From: Collimonas sp. OK307
GTDB lineage: Bacteria; Pseudomonadota; Gammaproteobacteria; Burkholderiales; Burkholderiaceae_D
DNA length: 64,000 bases
Assembly (NCBI RefSeq): GCF_900113705.1
Contig: NZ_FOQI01000015.1
Span: 1 to 64,000 of the forward strand
Direction: 5' to 3'
The notes below the pieces were generated by a model. The model was not told the DNA's origin and made no database searches. It worked only from the letters and a program-made list of their open reading frames with translations. Below, one piece after another: positions 16,565 to 25,315 of the stretch (positions are counted from its first letter, which is position 1; every line of letters begins with the position of its first letter). The translations under genes and the position numbers were made by a program.

Positions 16565-19321
16565 TTAAGGTTTTGTCGCCAATGCAGTATTTGCCTTTGC
16601 TTCATCACGCACAATCACCACGCTCAGTTTGGCGGGATCAATGTGCTTGCGGAACGCTTCGTTGACTTGTTCTACCGTCAGGGCGCTGATCTTGTCTTCG
16701 ATTTGTTTGCTCCAGGCGAAGGTGCGGTTGAGGTCTAGCAGTCTGGCCCAGCCGGCGCTGAGGGCGCTGTCCTGGGCGCGGGCGCGTTGGTTTTCTTGCA
16801 GGATGCCGGATTTGGCGCGGGCTAGCTCGTCGGCGCTGAAACCGTCTTTGAGGGCGCGTGCCAGCTCTTCCTTGACCGCCGCATCAACCCTGCCCAGGTT
16901 TTGCGGTGCGGCTATGGCTTGTACCGAGAACCTGGCGGCGCGGCTGATGGCGTTGATGTCTACCGATGAACCGATGCCGTAGGAGAGACCTTCTTTTTGA
17001 CGTACCCGGTCCATCAATCGTGATTTCAGGCTGCCGCCGCCGAATAGGTAGTTGGCTACCATCATTGCCGGATAATCGGCGTCGTCGTCACGCATGTCGA
17101 GGTTCTCGCGCGCTACGTAAAAGCCATTTTCCTTGTCTGGCGAGTTGATGGTTTTCTGTAGTGGCGCCACGTCGAAATTCTGCCGGATCACGCGCTGGTA
17201 CGGCGCCGCGCTTTTCCATGTGCCGAATTCGTCCTGGACTACCTTGGTAACTGCCGCTACGTCGAAATCGCCGACGATGGCCAGCTCGCCTTGCGAGGCG
17301 CCATAGAAATCGTGATGGAAGGCGCTGACATCAGCCAGGGTGGTGGCCTGGATCGCGGCGATTTGCTGATCTACGCTTTGCGCTGCCAGCCAGTGGCCTT
17401 GCGGATATTTGTTGAAGTGCTGGGCGATGGCTTCGGCTGCCAGCGTGTTCGGCTCGTTGCGCGATGCTTCCAGGCTGACCAGCGATTCCTTGCGCAGGCG
17501 ATCGAATTCGGCCGGATCGAAGCGCGGTTGCTTGAGTACGCTGGCGACCAGTTTCAAGGCGGCTGGCAGATTGCTGCGCGTAGTCTGGAACTGCGTCAGG
17601 CTGCCGCTGATCTTGAGTTTGGAAAATTCGTCTGCCAGTTGCTCGCGCGTTAGTGTGCTGCTGCCGCGCATCAGCATGGCGTCAGCCAATTCGGATGCTG
17701 TCTTTTTGCCGAACAGGGATTTCTCATCGCCCCATTGTAAGTTCAGCTTGACCGAGACGGTTTCGCCGCGGGTCTTTTTCGGCAACAAGGCGAGTTTCAA
17801 ACCTCCTACCTGCGAGCGCTGGGTGCGGGCATCGATATTGGCTTGCGACGGATCGAAAGCTTCGCCGTCAGCGATCGCTTGCTGCGGCTTGTAGTCTTTG
17901 AGCAGTTCGGCCACGCTTGGCGCTGCAGGGACATCGGCGCGTTGCAGCTGATCTTCCGGCAGGAACATGCCGACGGTGCGATTATCGCGAGTGAAGTAGT
18001 GTGCTGCGGCTGTCGCCACTTGTGCCGAGGTAACCTTGTTGGAACGGTCGCGGCCGAGGAACAGCAAACGCCAGTCGCCTAGCGCAATCGTGCTGGACAT
18101 GGCGACGCCGACGTGTTGATGGTCGTTCAACAGTTTTTCAAAGCTGTTGGCATTTGCCAGGCGGACGCGTTCCATCTCTTCCGGCGTTGGCGGGGTTTTT
18201 GCGAATTGCTCGACACCGTCGATCAAGGCCTGCCGTACCGGCTCGATCGGCTCGCCTTTCTTGACTACCGCGGCAATAATTTCCAGGCCGGGCGCATAAC
18301 CTGTCATCTCGTAATTAAAAACGGCTGTAGCTTTGCCGGTTTCCACCAGCGATTTATGCAGGCGGCCGTTGGGAGTGTCTGCCAGAATTGTCCCGGCGTA
18401 GGACAGGGCATCGCTGTCAGGATGCAGTTCGCTTGGAATCTTGTAGGCTACGGCAACGATCTGCACGTCGCCCTGGCGCCGTATGGTCACACTGCGTTCG
18501 CCGTCCTGGGTCGGTTCCACGGTCCAGAAGTCGCGCATCTTGCGGGTCGGCTTCGGCAGTTTGCCGAAGGCCTGGTTGACCCAGGCCAGGGTCTTGGCCT
18601 GGTCGAATTTTCCGGCGATCAGCAGCACCGCATTATCTGGCTGATAGTAGGTTTTATAAAAGGCTTGCAGGTTTTCTATCTTGACGTTTTCGATATCGCT
18701 GCGGTTGCCGATGGTCGGCTTGCCGTAGTTGTGCCAATCGTATGCCACTCCTTGCAGACGCTTGATCAGAACGCCAAACGGCGAATTTTCGCCTTGTTCG
18801 TATTCGTTGCGCACCACGGTCATTTCACTATCGAGGTCTTTCCTGGCGATAAACGAATGCAGCATGCGATCGGCTTCCATGTCGATCGCCCATTTCAGGT
18901 TGTCGTCACCGGCCTGGAAGATCTCATAATAATTGGTGCGGTCGACGTTGGTGGTGCCGTTGAACGACATACCGCGCTGGCTGAAATCCTTGGGAATCGA
19001 TGGATGGGTCGGGGTACCCTTGAACATCAAATGTTCCAGCAAATGCGCCATGCCGGTTTCGCCGTAATTCTCGAAACGCGATCCGACCAGGTAAGTCATG
19101 TTAACGGTTACCGTCGGTTTGGACGGATCGGGGAACAGCAAGACCTTGAAGCCGTTGGCAAACTGGTATTCGGTGATGCCTTCAGCGGACGGACCCTGGG
19201 TCACGCCGGCCGGAAGTACGGTTGCCGCTTCCGTGATGCCGGTGAAGCCGATGCCGCAGGCGGTAGCCAGCAAGCAAGACAAAAGGCGATTGGACCAAAG
19301 GCGTTTACGGAATAGATGCAT
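16565..19321 (-). CDS. Periplasmic M16-family zinc metallopeptidase, two-domain
   Basis: This 918-residue protein (pitrilysin/insulinase family) has a signal peptide and the inverted zinc motif HLLEH (H93, E96, H97) with the distal ligand in MTVVRNEYEQGENSP. A second M16-like half (about 480-918) lacks the motif and serves as the partner domain; RxxYG-like DRVRQKEGLSYGIGS is seen near its C-terminal part. It should degrade peptides or misfolded proteins in the periplasm. It is a single-gene unit with its own terminator. Confidence 0.9.
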   Translation of the reverse strand: MHLFRKRLWSNRLLSCLLATACGIGFTGITEAATVLPAGVTQGPSAEGITEYQFANGFKVLLFPDPSKPTVTVNMTYLVGSRFENYGETGMAHLLEHLMFKGTPTHPSIPKDFSQRGMSFNGTTNVDRTNYYEIFQAGDDNLKWAIDMEADRMLHSFIARKDLDSEMTVVRNEYEQGENSPFGVLIKRLQGVAYDWHNYGKPTIGNRSDIENVKIENLQAFYKTYYQPDNAVLLIAGKFDQAKTLAWVNQAFGKLPKPTRKMRDFWTVEPTQDGERSVTIRRQGDVQIVAVAYKIPSELHPDSDALSYAGTILADTPNGRLHKSLVETGKATAVFNYEMTGYAPGLEIIAAVVKKGEPIEPVRQALIDGVEQFAKTPPTPEEMERVRLANANSFEKLLNDHQHVGVAMSSTIALGDWRLLFLGRDRSNKVTSAQVATAAAHYFTRDNRTVGMFLPEDQLQRADVPAAPSVAELLKDYKPQQAIADGEAFDPSQANIDARTQRSQVGGLKLALLPKKTRGETVSVKLNLQWGDEKSLFGKKTASELADAMLMRGSSTLTREQLADEFSKLKISGSLTQFQTTRSNLPAALKLVASVLKQPRFDPAEFDRLRKESLVSLEASRNEPNTLAAEAIAQHFNKYPQGHWLAAQSVDQQIAAIQATTLADVSAFHHDFYGASQGELAIVGDFDVAAVTKVVQDEFGTWKSAAPYQRVIRQNFDVAPLQKTINSPDKENGFYVARENLDMRDDDADYPAMMVANYLFGGGSLKSRLMDRVRQKEGLSYGIGSSVDINAISRAARFSVQAIAAPQNLGRVDAAVKEELARALKDGFSADELARAKSGILQENQRARAQDSALSAGWARLLDLNRTFAWSKQIEDKISALTVEQVNEAFRKHIDPAKLSVVIVRDEAKANTALATKP

Positions 19322-19507
19322 GAAATTTCCGATCTGTGGGGAGGTGAATCGATAAATATACGCGTATATCCGGTTAAGGATAAGTACTTGAATCCAGGCT
19401 TGGGTTGCGGCGCATTGGCCCGCAATGGGATGCTACTCCTGGCAAAATAAATATTGCTTATATTGCCACAGAGGTAGGCGGGAGGAGAGATATTCTGGAG
19501 CGATTGC

Positions 19508-19780
19508 TTATTCGGTCGGCGGGACGTAGCCGGTAGCAGCATCGGCGCCATCGCCGAAGAAATGCTTTTCCATCTGGGTCGCCAGATATTTGCGGGCCCG
19601 CACATCGGCCAGGTTCAGTCGATTCTCATTGACCAGCATGGTCTGGTGTTTGAGCCAGCCGGCCCAGGCTTCTTTCGACACGCTTTCATAGATGCGCTTG
19701 CCCAGCTCGCCCGGATATGGCGGGAAGTCCAGGCCTTCTGCCTCTTTGTCCAGTTTGATGCAATGAATGGTACGTGCCAT
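19508..19780 (-). CDS. yggX: Oxidative damage protection protein YggX (Fe(II) trafficking)
   Basis: The 90-residue protein starts [30 protein letters not shown] with the conserved Cys7 and continues with [21 protein letters not shown], the hallmark of YggX. It protects iron-sulfur clusters from oxidants and is cytosolic. It lies upstream of the M16 gene on the same strand with a 186-bp gap, so it is probably separate. Confidence 0.95.
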   Translation of the reverse strand: MARTIHCIKLDKEAEGLDFPPYPGELGKRIYESVSKEAWAGWLKHQTMLVNENRLNLADVRARKYLATQMEKHFFGDGADAATGYVPPTE

Positions 19781-19876
19781 GGTTTTTCCTTGTAGATGTT
19801 GCGAGCTGCTGTGTTAGCGGCTCGCTTGTAAGATCAATTGAATAGGGGATAGTTCGGCTGGGGGCAGGTTTTGATT

Positions 19877-21187
19877 TTATAGTGTCTTGATCAGTACCAG
19901 CGATTTCCGTTGCCAGTTATACATGTGTTGGCGATCCTTAGGCAGGTCGTCGACGGTGGCGTGGACGAAGCCGCGCCGCAGGAACCAGTGCGAGGTACGG
20001 GTAGTCAGCACGAACAGCTTGGTGAAGCCTGCCGCACGCGCCCGGCTTTCCATGTGTTTAAGGATACGCTCGCCGTCGCCCTGTGCCTGGACTTCGGGAT
20101 TGACCGTGAGGCAAGCCATTTCCGCCATTTTTTCGGTCGGGAAAGGGTATAGCGCAGCGCAACCGAAGATCACGCCGTCATGCTCGATCACCGAGAAGTA
20201 ATGAATCTCGCGTTCGATCAGTTCACGGCCGCGTTTGACCAGGGTACCGTCGTTTTCCAGCGGTTCGATCAGTTTCAGGATACCGCCGACGTCTTCAATC
20301 GTAGCTTCGCGCAGGCTTTCCAGGTTTTCGTACGAAATCATGGTGCCCACGCCATCGTGGGTAAACAATTCCAGCAAGACCGAACCGTCGGTGGCGAACG
20401 GCACCACGTGGGCGCGCGGCACGCCGGCGTTACAGGCCTTGATCGCGTGCTGCAGGTAGAAGGCCGAATCGGCCGGCAGGCAACCGCTGTCCAGTACCGC
20501 TTGCGCCTGGTGCGAGGATAACTCGCGGATTTCGGTCTCGCCGGCGTCTTTCATCAATGGTGTTTCACTGATGAAAATCAGCTTTTCGGCACGCAGCGAG
20601 ATTGCCGCTGCGACCGCCACGTCTTCCATGGTCAGGTTGAAAGCTTCGCCAGTTGGCGAAAAGCCCAGCGGCGACAGCAATACCAGGCCGCCGGCGTTGA
20701 GAATCGGATGGATGGTGTCGTAGTCGATCTTACGTACCACGCCGGTCAGTTGCAGGTCGGCGCCATCGATCACGCCCAGCGGACGGGCGGTGACAAAGTT
20801 GCCAGAAATGATACGAATCGCGGCATGCGCCATCGGCGTGTTGGGCAAGCCCTGGCTGAAGGCGGCTTCGATATCCAGGCGCAGCTCGCCGGCAGCTTCC
20901 TTGGCGCATTCAAGCGCAGCCGTATCGGTAATCCGCAAACCGTTGTGAAAGCGCGCTTCTACGTTACGCAGCGCCAGCTGTTCTTCAACCTGCGGTCGGG
21001 AGCCGTGCACAATAACCACCTTGATGCCAAGCGCATGCAGCAGCGACAAGTCTTGCGCCAGCACCGGCAAGGCGCCGGCGGTGACCAGTTCGCCCGGAAA
21101 GGCGACGACAAAGGTCTTGCCGCGAAAGGCATGGATATAGGGGGCGACCGAGCGCAGCCATTGTACGAATTCATTGGGATTTTCCAT
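19877..21187 (-). CDS. argA: N-acetylglutamate synthase (amino-acid N-acetyltransferase)
   Basis: Read from ATG 21187 the product has 436 residues: an amino-acid-kinase-like domain (about 1-290, FRGKTFVVAFPGELVTA, VIVHGSRPQVE) that binds arginine, then a GNAT acetyltransferase domain (MACLTVNPEVQAQGDGERIL is the acetyl-CoA loop). It makes N-acetylglutamate from glutamate and acetyl-CoA, the first step of arginine synthesis, and is normally inhibited by arginine. The frame stays open up to 21388 but similarity begins at MENPNEFVQWLR. argH is encoded at 54946-56340, far away. Confidence 0.93.
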   Translation of the reverse strand: MENPNEFVQWLRSVAPYIHAFRGKTFVVAFPGELVTAGALPVLAQDLSLLHALGIKVVIVHGSRPQVEEQLALRNVEARFHNGLRITDTAALECAKEAAGELRLDIEAAFSQGLPNTPMAHAAIRIISGNFVTARPLGVIDGADLQLTGVVRKIDYDTIHPILNAGGLVLLSPLGFSPTGEAFNLTMEDVAVAAAISLRAEKLIFISETPLMKDAGETEIRELSSHQAQAVLDSGCLPADSAFYLQHAIKACNAGVPRAHVVPFATDGSVLLELFTHDGVGTMISYENLESLREATIEDVGGILKLIEPLENDGTLVKRGRELIEREIHYFSVIEHDGVIFGCAALYPFPTEKMAEMACLTVNPEVQAQGDGERILKHMESRARAAGFTKLFVLTTRTSHWFLRRGFVHATVDDLPKDRQHMYNWQRKSLVLIKTL

Positions 21188-21284
21188 GCCGCACATTATA
21201 AGGGGAAATGACTGGGGGCAGCGGGCAGGGTGGCGGTGTATCGTCAAGTGACCGCGACGTCGTCCGCAATGCGATAATCCGGGC

Positions 21285-21800
21285 ATGACAAATATGCTTA
21301 CACCAACAATTACAGTCGAGTTCGAACCCGGCGACGTGCAAGGACTGTTGCAACACGCAGAAGCGGCGGCAGGACATCTGCCCTGCATGGGCGATCAATT
21401 TGTCGCCAGGTATTATCCCGGCGGTAAAGTGATTACCAAGAACGACTGGCCAGACATCAGCCAGATTGACATCGCCAGGATCCCGCCAGCCTTGTTTCTG
21501 GTCAACGACTCATTCCTGATGAGTAACGGTATCGACCCGGCACAAGCCATCGTCTGTGTTTATAAAAACGGCCACGTCGCCTCGGAGCAGCAAAACGAGA
21601 GCGATGCTTTTGCGCTGGGTTCGGAAGAGTTGCCCAATGTGACGCGGATACTGGTCCGAGATTTTGCAGGGATAGAGAACGCGCAGAAAATCCGGATCAT
21701 GTTTCAGCATGACCCGCGCAAGGGGCCAGTGGTGTCGCTCGAAGTGGTGCCGCAAAACGGTGAGCCGGGTGAGGTCAGGATAGTCAATCGCCGTCAGTAA
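21285..21800 (+). CDS. Hypothetical protein, no family recognised
   Basis: A 171-residue, soluble, mildly acidic protein without signal peptide or membrane segment, divergent from argA by 97 bp. Recognisable features are only local: PPALFLVNDSFLMSNGIDP and a C-terminal beta-rich stretch (GPVVSLEVVPQ). Codon use is like its neighbours and the opposite-strand ORF is shorter, so it is likely a real gene. No function can be assigned. Confidence 0.6.
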   Translation: MTNMLTPTITVEFEPGDVQGLLQHAEAAAGHLPCMGDQFVARYYPGGKVITKNDWPDISQIDIARIPPALFLVNDSFLMSNGIDPAQAIVCVYKNGHVASEQQNESDAFALGSEELPNVTRILVRDFAGIENAQKIRIMFQHDPRKGPVVSLEVVPQNGEPGEVRIVNRRQ

Positions 21801-21878
21801 CGGCAAATAATTCGCCACCATTAATTTGATGCCATTCAGTCGAATATGGCCAGCAGGATCAATTCGTAATTGTGACGA

Positions 21879-22205
21879 TCAGTGCGTTCCCTTTACATTT
21901 TTCAATGCACGCTTGAAAGCTTTTAAGTCATGTGTGGCAAACATTTGATTTCGGCCAAGCTCGCTGCTTGCCTTAAGTTTGCCGGTTTGCACATAGCGTC
22001 GAAATGTGGACATGGACACCTCCAGATATTCAGCAGCTTCTTGCGCAGTGAATTCATCGTTGGCCAAATCGCCGAATACTTGCTCGTGCGTTAAATTGTC
22101 GTCACGAAATGCATTGATGGCTAGCAACGTGAAGAAGCGATTACGCTCGGAAGCCGGCATTGTCTTCAATTCTTGGAAAAGCTCTTCTGCTGTAATAGCG
22201 CTCAT
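21879..22205 (-). CDS. Antitoxin with MerR/excisionase-like helix-turn-helix
   Basis: This 108-residue protein ends with a DNA-binding segment, FTAQEAAEYLEVSMSTFRRYVQTGKL (about 51-76), of the HTH_17 excisionase type, and a basic tail. It starts 3 bp after the upstream RelE/ParE-like gene stops, the toxin-first order seen in HigBA-like systems. It should neutralise the toxin and repress the promoter through the palindrome at 22536-22561. Confidence 0.8.
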   Translation of the reverse strand: MSAITAEELFQELKTMPASERNRFFTLLAINAFRDDNLTHEQVFGDLANDEFTAQEAAEYLEVSMSTFRRYVQTGKLKASSELGRNQMFATHDLKAFKRALKNVKGTH

Positions 22206-22208
22206 CGC

Positions 22209-22529
22209 CTATCCTTCCGATTTCAAATATTGTTTGAGCTCATCGTAAAATCGCTCATGTGATCCGATCTGGTAAAAATCGATCAATAACAGTTCAATAT
22301 CCGCGCCTTGCTCCCTTAGCGTTTCCGATGGCGGGCGGTAGGCCATTAAATATTCTTGCCGGTTGAATTTGAATTTATAAACCCAAATTCCGGCAAGATC
22401 GCCAATCTTTGCTTCTCCGATCTCGGGATCTGCGCACACTTCTTCAACAGCGTCTTCAATCGCAAGTCGCAACGGTTTGTGCGCCTTTTTTACGTATTGA
22501 CTGAACGGCCGTTTGTAATTGGGTTGCAT
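22209..22529 (-). CDS. RelE/ParE-superfamily toxin
   Basis: The protein has 106 residues with the ParE/RelE-like fold order: helical N terminus, then beta strands IGDLAGIWVYKFKFNRQEYLMAY and IELLLIDFYQIG, and a helical end. Toxins of this group cleave translating mRNA or inhibit gyrase; which of these applies cannot be told. DNA here is visibly richer in AT than the flanking genes, which suggests acquisition. There is no Shine-Dalgarno sequence in front of the ATG and the -10 element ends only 6 bases before it, so the mRNA may be leaderless. Confidence 0.78.
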   Translation of the reverse strand: MQPNYKRPFSQYVKKAHKPLRLAIEDAVEEVCADPEIGEAKIGDLAGIWVYKFKFNRQEYLMAYRPPSETLREQGADIELLLIDFYQIGSHERFYDELKQYLKSEG

Positions 22530-22535
22530 GAGTCT

Positions 22536-22564
22536 ATATTAGATCAAATTTGGTCTAATATCAA
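22536..22564 (-). promoter_or_regulatory. Promoter and overlapping operator of the toxin-antitoxin operon
   Basis: On the minus strand TTGATA (22564-22559) and TAATAT (22541-22536) are spaced by 17 bp. Laid over them is a dyad ATATTAGA N10 TCTAATAT (22536-22561) whose spacer contains CAAATTTG, so 24 of 26 positions are symmetric. The -10 hexamer is followed by only AGACTC before the toxin ATG, placing the likely transcription start at the A of the start codon. Confidence 0.75.
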
Positions 22565-22627
22565 CTCGACACTAATGAGCAAATCCTTGGTCGGTGTGGG
22601 CGGCATATGGATGCCGCGACTCTTCAA

Positions 22628-22975
22628 TTATCGGGCAGCCAATTCCAGACTGACTATAGTCAACGCACCATCAACCTTATCGACGGCAAACTCGATCTTG
22701 TCGCCAGCCTTGAACTGTTCCAGCATGACCGGATCGCCGGCTTTATACAGCATGGTCATGGCCGGCATGCCAAAGTTGGGGATCTCTGCATGCTTGATGG
22801 TGATCTTGCCGGTGCCGCTGTCTACCTTGCGTATTTCACCGGCCACCATCGGCAGCGCGGTCTGGTCTGCCGGCGTGGTTTGCATTTCGGTGTTGTCGCT
22901 GTTGGCTGCCATGCTGCTCAGGGGCAGGCCAATCATTAATGTGGTGAGGATGACGATTATCTGCAGGTATTGCAT
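22628..22975 (-). CDS. Periplasmic CusF-like copper-binding protein (first copy)
   Basis: The 115-residue protein has a signal peptide (cleavage near MAA-NSD) and a CusF-type small barrel: GEIRKVDSGTGKITIKHAEIPNFGMPAMTMLYKAGDP. The His and the two Met (MPAMTM) of the copper site are present; the tryptophan that caps copper in E. coli CusF is not obvious and a Phe lies nearby. It probably hands Cu(I) to an exporter. It is the outermost copper gene, separated from the second CusF by a dehydrogenase gene. Confidence 0.82.
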   Translation of the reverse strand: MQYLQIIVILTTLMIGLPLSSMAANSDNTEMQTTPADQTALPMVAGEIRKVDSGTGKITIKHAEIPNFGMPAMTMLYKAGDPVMLEQFKAGDKIEFAVDKVDGALTIVSLELAAR

Positions 22976-23195
22976 GGTCAGAGTCCTTTCAAACTGGGTG
23001 AATCAATATCGCATTACTTGGATGGCATGAGGCTTTCCAGGATGATTTGATGAACATGGGGGCGATGGGGGGCATATCAAGCGCCGCAGTGTCGACGCCT
23101 CGCCCGAAGTGTTGATACTCCAGTACTGCGGGCAAAAAGTACCGGCTTTTTACAGCTCGTTACGAAATGCCAAAGTGACACTATTTGGAAATATT

Positions 23196-24287
23196 TCAAT
23201 CGGCATCGCTGATCAGGCGAGCGATAGCTTGTCCCATCTCGGTGGTAGAGGCAGTTCCACCCAGGTCGGGTGTATGCGGCCCGCTTGCCAGCACTGACTT
23301 GATCGCAGCAACGATGGCGTCATGCGCTTGCCGGCCCGCACCGCTGCTTCTGGTAAGGAAATCGAGCATCATGGCGCCAGACCAGATCATCGCCACCGGA
23401 TTGGCGATATTCTTGCCGTAGATGTCGGGCGCGGAACCATGTACCGGCTCAAACAGCGAGGGGAAATTGCGTTCCGGATTCAGGTTGGCTGATGGCGCCA
23501 GGCCGATAGTACCGGTACATGCCGGTCCCAGGTCGGACAGGATGTCGCCGAACAGATTGGAGGCGACTACCACGTCGAATCGCTGCGGCTGCAGTACGAA
23601 ACGCGCGCACAGGATATCGATGTGCTGCTTGTCCCAGGTGATATCCGGATAGGTGCTGGCGACTTCCGCTGCCCTGGCGTCCCACCAAGGCATGGAAATC
23701 GAAATGCCGTTGCTTTTGGTGGCGACGGTGACGTGTTTACGGGCGCGGGTTCTGGCTAGTTCGAATGCGTACTTGAGCACCCGCTCGGTGCCGCGGCGCG
23801 AAAACACCGCCTGCTGCATGACGATCTCGTGCGGCGTGCCTTCGTACATGATGCCGCCGACCGATGAGTATTCTCCTTCCGTGTTTTCACGCACGATCAT
23901 CATGTCGATGTCGCCGGCGGCACGTCCCGCCAGCGGGCTGCGCACGCCTTCGAAAGTCTGTGCCGGGCGCAGGTTGATGTATTGGTCGAATTCGCGACGG
24001 AATTTCAGCAACGATCCCCATAAGGATATGTGATCGGGAACGATGACGGGCCAGCCGACCGCGCCGAAATAAATAGCATCCATCCCGGCCAGTTGCGCCT
24101 TCCAGTCCTCCGGCATCATGCTGCCGGTTTGTGCGTAGTAATCGCAACTGGCCCAGTCGAATTCCGTCATTTCGAGCGTGATGCCGAAACGTTTGGCGGC
24201 GGCGTTGACCACGCGCAGGCCTTCGGGCATGACTTCCTTGCCGATGCCGTCGCCGGCAAGTATGGCAATCTTGTAAGTGGCGTTCAT
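23196..24287 (-). CDS. ttuC: Tartrate dehydrogenase / D-malate dehydrogenase family protein
   Basis: From ATG 24287 there are 363 residues of the isocitrate/isopropylmalate dehydrogenase fold (AILAGDGIGKEV; VVASNLFGDILSDLGPACTGTIGLAPSANLNP; FEPVHGSAPDIYGKNIANP). The segment MMIVRENTEGEYSSVGG is characteristic of TtuC/DmlA rather than LeuB. It should oxidise D-malate or tartrate with NAD and a divalent metal. It has no evident link to copper, yet it sits between two cusF-like genes on the same strand, perhaps a later insertion. Confidence 0.88.
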   Translation of the reverse strand: MNATYKIAILAGDGIGKEVMPEGLRVVNAAAKRFGITLEMTEFDWASCDYYAQTGSMMPEDWKAQLAGMDAIYFGAVGWPVIVPDHISLWGSLLKFRREFDQYINLRPAQTFEGVRSPLAGRAAGDIDMMIVRENTEGEYSSVGGIMYEGTPHEIVMQQAVFSRRGTERVLKYAFELARTRARKHVTVATKSNGISISMPWWDARAAEVASTYPDITWDKQHIDILCARFVLQPQRFDVVVASNLFGDILSDLGPACTGTIGLAPSANLNPERNFPSLFEPVHGSAPDIYGKNIANPVAMIWSGAMMLDFLTRSSGAGRQAHDAIVAAIKSVLASGPHTPDLGGTASTTEMGQAIARLISDAD

Positions 24288-24398
24288 GATGTCCTGTTCT
24301 GTGGCGTTGTCGGCACGGGGAATATACAGCCTTGCTTGCAGCGTGTTGCAGGACATTATATTCACTCTGATGTAGATCGTCCCGTGCGCTGATTAATC

Positions 24399-24731
24399 TC
24401 AATCGCCGGCCTGCATCTGAGTGACGGTCAAAGCGCCGTTAGCTTTTTCGACAACAAAATTGATTTTGTCGCCGGGCTTTACCTGATCCAGCATTGCCGG
24501 GTCCTTAACGCGAAACACCATCGTCATCGGCGGCATATCCAGGTTCAGCAACGGGCCGTGTTTGATCGTGATCTTGCCGGCCTCTTTATCGATTTTTCTT
24601 ACTTCCCCGGCCGACATGGCTGCCGTGTCAACGGGCTTGATTTCCTCGGCAGCTATCGCCGAAAGCGGCAGGTTAAACGAAGCGGTTAACGTCAAGGCGA
24701 GTGCCGCAAATAGAACGGAACTTGTTTTCAT
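24399..24731 (-). CDS. Periplasmic CusF-like copper-binding protein (second copy)
   Basis: This 110-residue protein has a signal peptide (cleavage near IAA-EEI) and the motif GEVRKIDKEAGKITIKHGPLLNLDMPPMTMVFRVKDP with the same His and Met ligands as the copy at 22628. Identity between the two mature domains is evident by eye (KITIKH, MP.MTM, GDKI.F.V.K..GALT). It lies just after the cupredoxin gene and is probably cotranscribed. Confidence 0.85.
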   Translation of the reverse strand: MKTSSVLFAALALTLTASFNLPLSAIAAEEIKPVDTAAMSAGEVRKIDKEAGKITIKHGPLLNLDMPPMTMVFRVKDPAMLDQVKPGDKINFVVEKANGALTVTQMQAGD

Positions 24732-24766
24732 GAGAATTCCTTTGTTGTATATCCGGTTGAAAAATA

Positions 24767-25252
24767 TTATTTAACGATGATGTTTCCGCGCATGCCGGCT
24801 TCAAAATGTCCCGGCTCCAGGCAGGCGAAATCAAACGTGCCCGCTTTGCCGAACTGCCAGATCAGCTCTCCGGTTTTACCGGGTTCAACCGATACCTGAT
24901 TCGGATCGGAATGTTCCATTTCAGGGAATTTCGCCATCATGGCCGCGTGTTCCTTTAACTCCTTGGCGGAGCCCAGTACCATTTCATGCTTTAGCTTGCC
25001 GGAATTCCTGACGATAAATTTGACGGTTTCACCACGTTTGACCGAGATGGTAGCCGGCGTGAAACGCATCGTGTCGTTCATGTCGACGTTCATGGTTTTC
25101 GTTACGTTACCGGCAATCCCGGGTTTACCCAATGCCGCCGCATGTCCGTTCTGGCTTTCTGCGGCAGCAATCTGCTCGTCATCACTGTGGGCGTACGCAT
25201 TGAGAGATAACAGCGATAGAACCAGGGTTGATGCAATTAATATGGATTTCAT
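24767..25252 (-). CDS. Periplasmic plastocyanin-like cupredoxin
   Basis: Starting at ATG 25252, after AAGGA, the protein has 161 residues with a signal peptide ending AYA-HSD. The type 1 copper ligands can be placed in KLKHEMVLGS (His) and FACLEPGHFEAGM (Cys, His, Met). Such proteins are found next to CopA-type multicopper oxidases and likely carry copper or electrons. It lies 63 bp downstream of the oxidase gene. Confidence 0.85.
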   Translation of the reverse strand: MKSILIASTLVLSLLSLNAYAHSDDEQIAAAESQNGHAAALGKPGIAGNVTKTMNVDMNDTMRFTPATISVKRGETVKFIVRNSGKLKHEMVLGSAKELKEHAAMMAKFPEMEHSDPNQVSVEPGKTGELIWQFGKAGTFDFACLEPGHFEAGMRGNIIVK

Positions 25253-25315
25253 GGAAATATCCTTTTCGTTAAAAATAAAATATCGGTATGCTTCCGGCGC
25301 GGAAGCCGGGTTCAA

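Noticed and set aside
16214-16738. 174-codon ORF through the composite repeat and into the M16 gene
   Set aside because: Its first part is the repeat element read as protein, it crosses a strong terminator and ends inside another gene. The equivalent ORF in the second copy (62974-63330) uses a different frame.
18113-19315. 400-codon plus-strand ORF opposite the M16 peptidase
   Set aside because: Antisense to a conserved gene with its zinc motif; no family resemblance.
22976-23195. Remnant copper gene between cusF and the dehydrogenase
   Set aside because: Met-like codons occur (around 23048-23085), but no frame of useful length or similarity could be followed.
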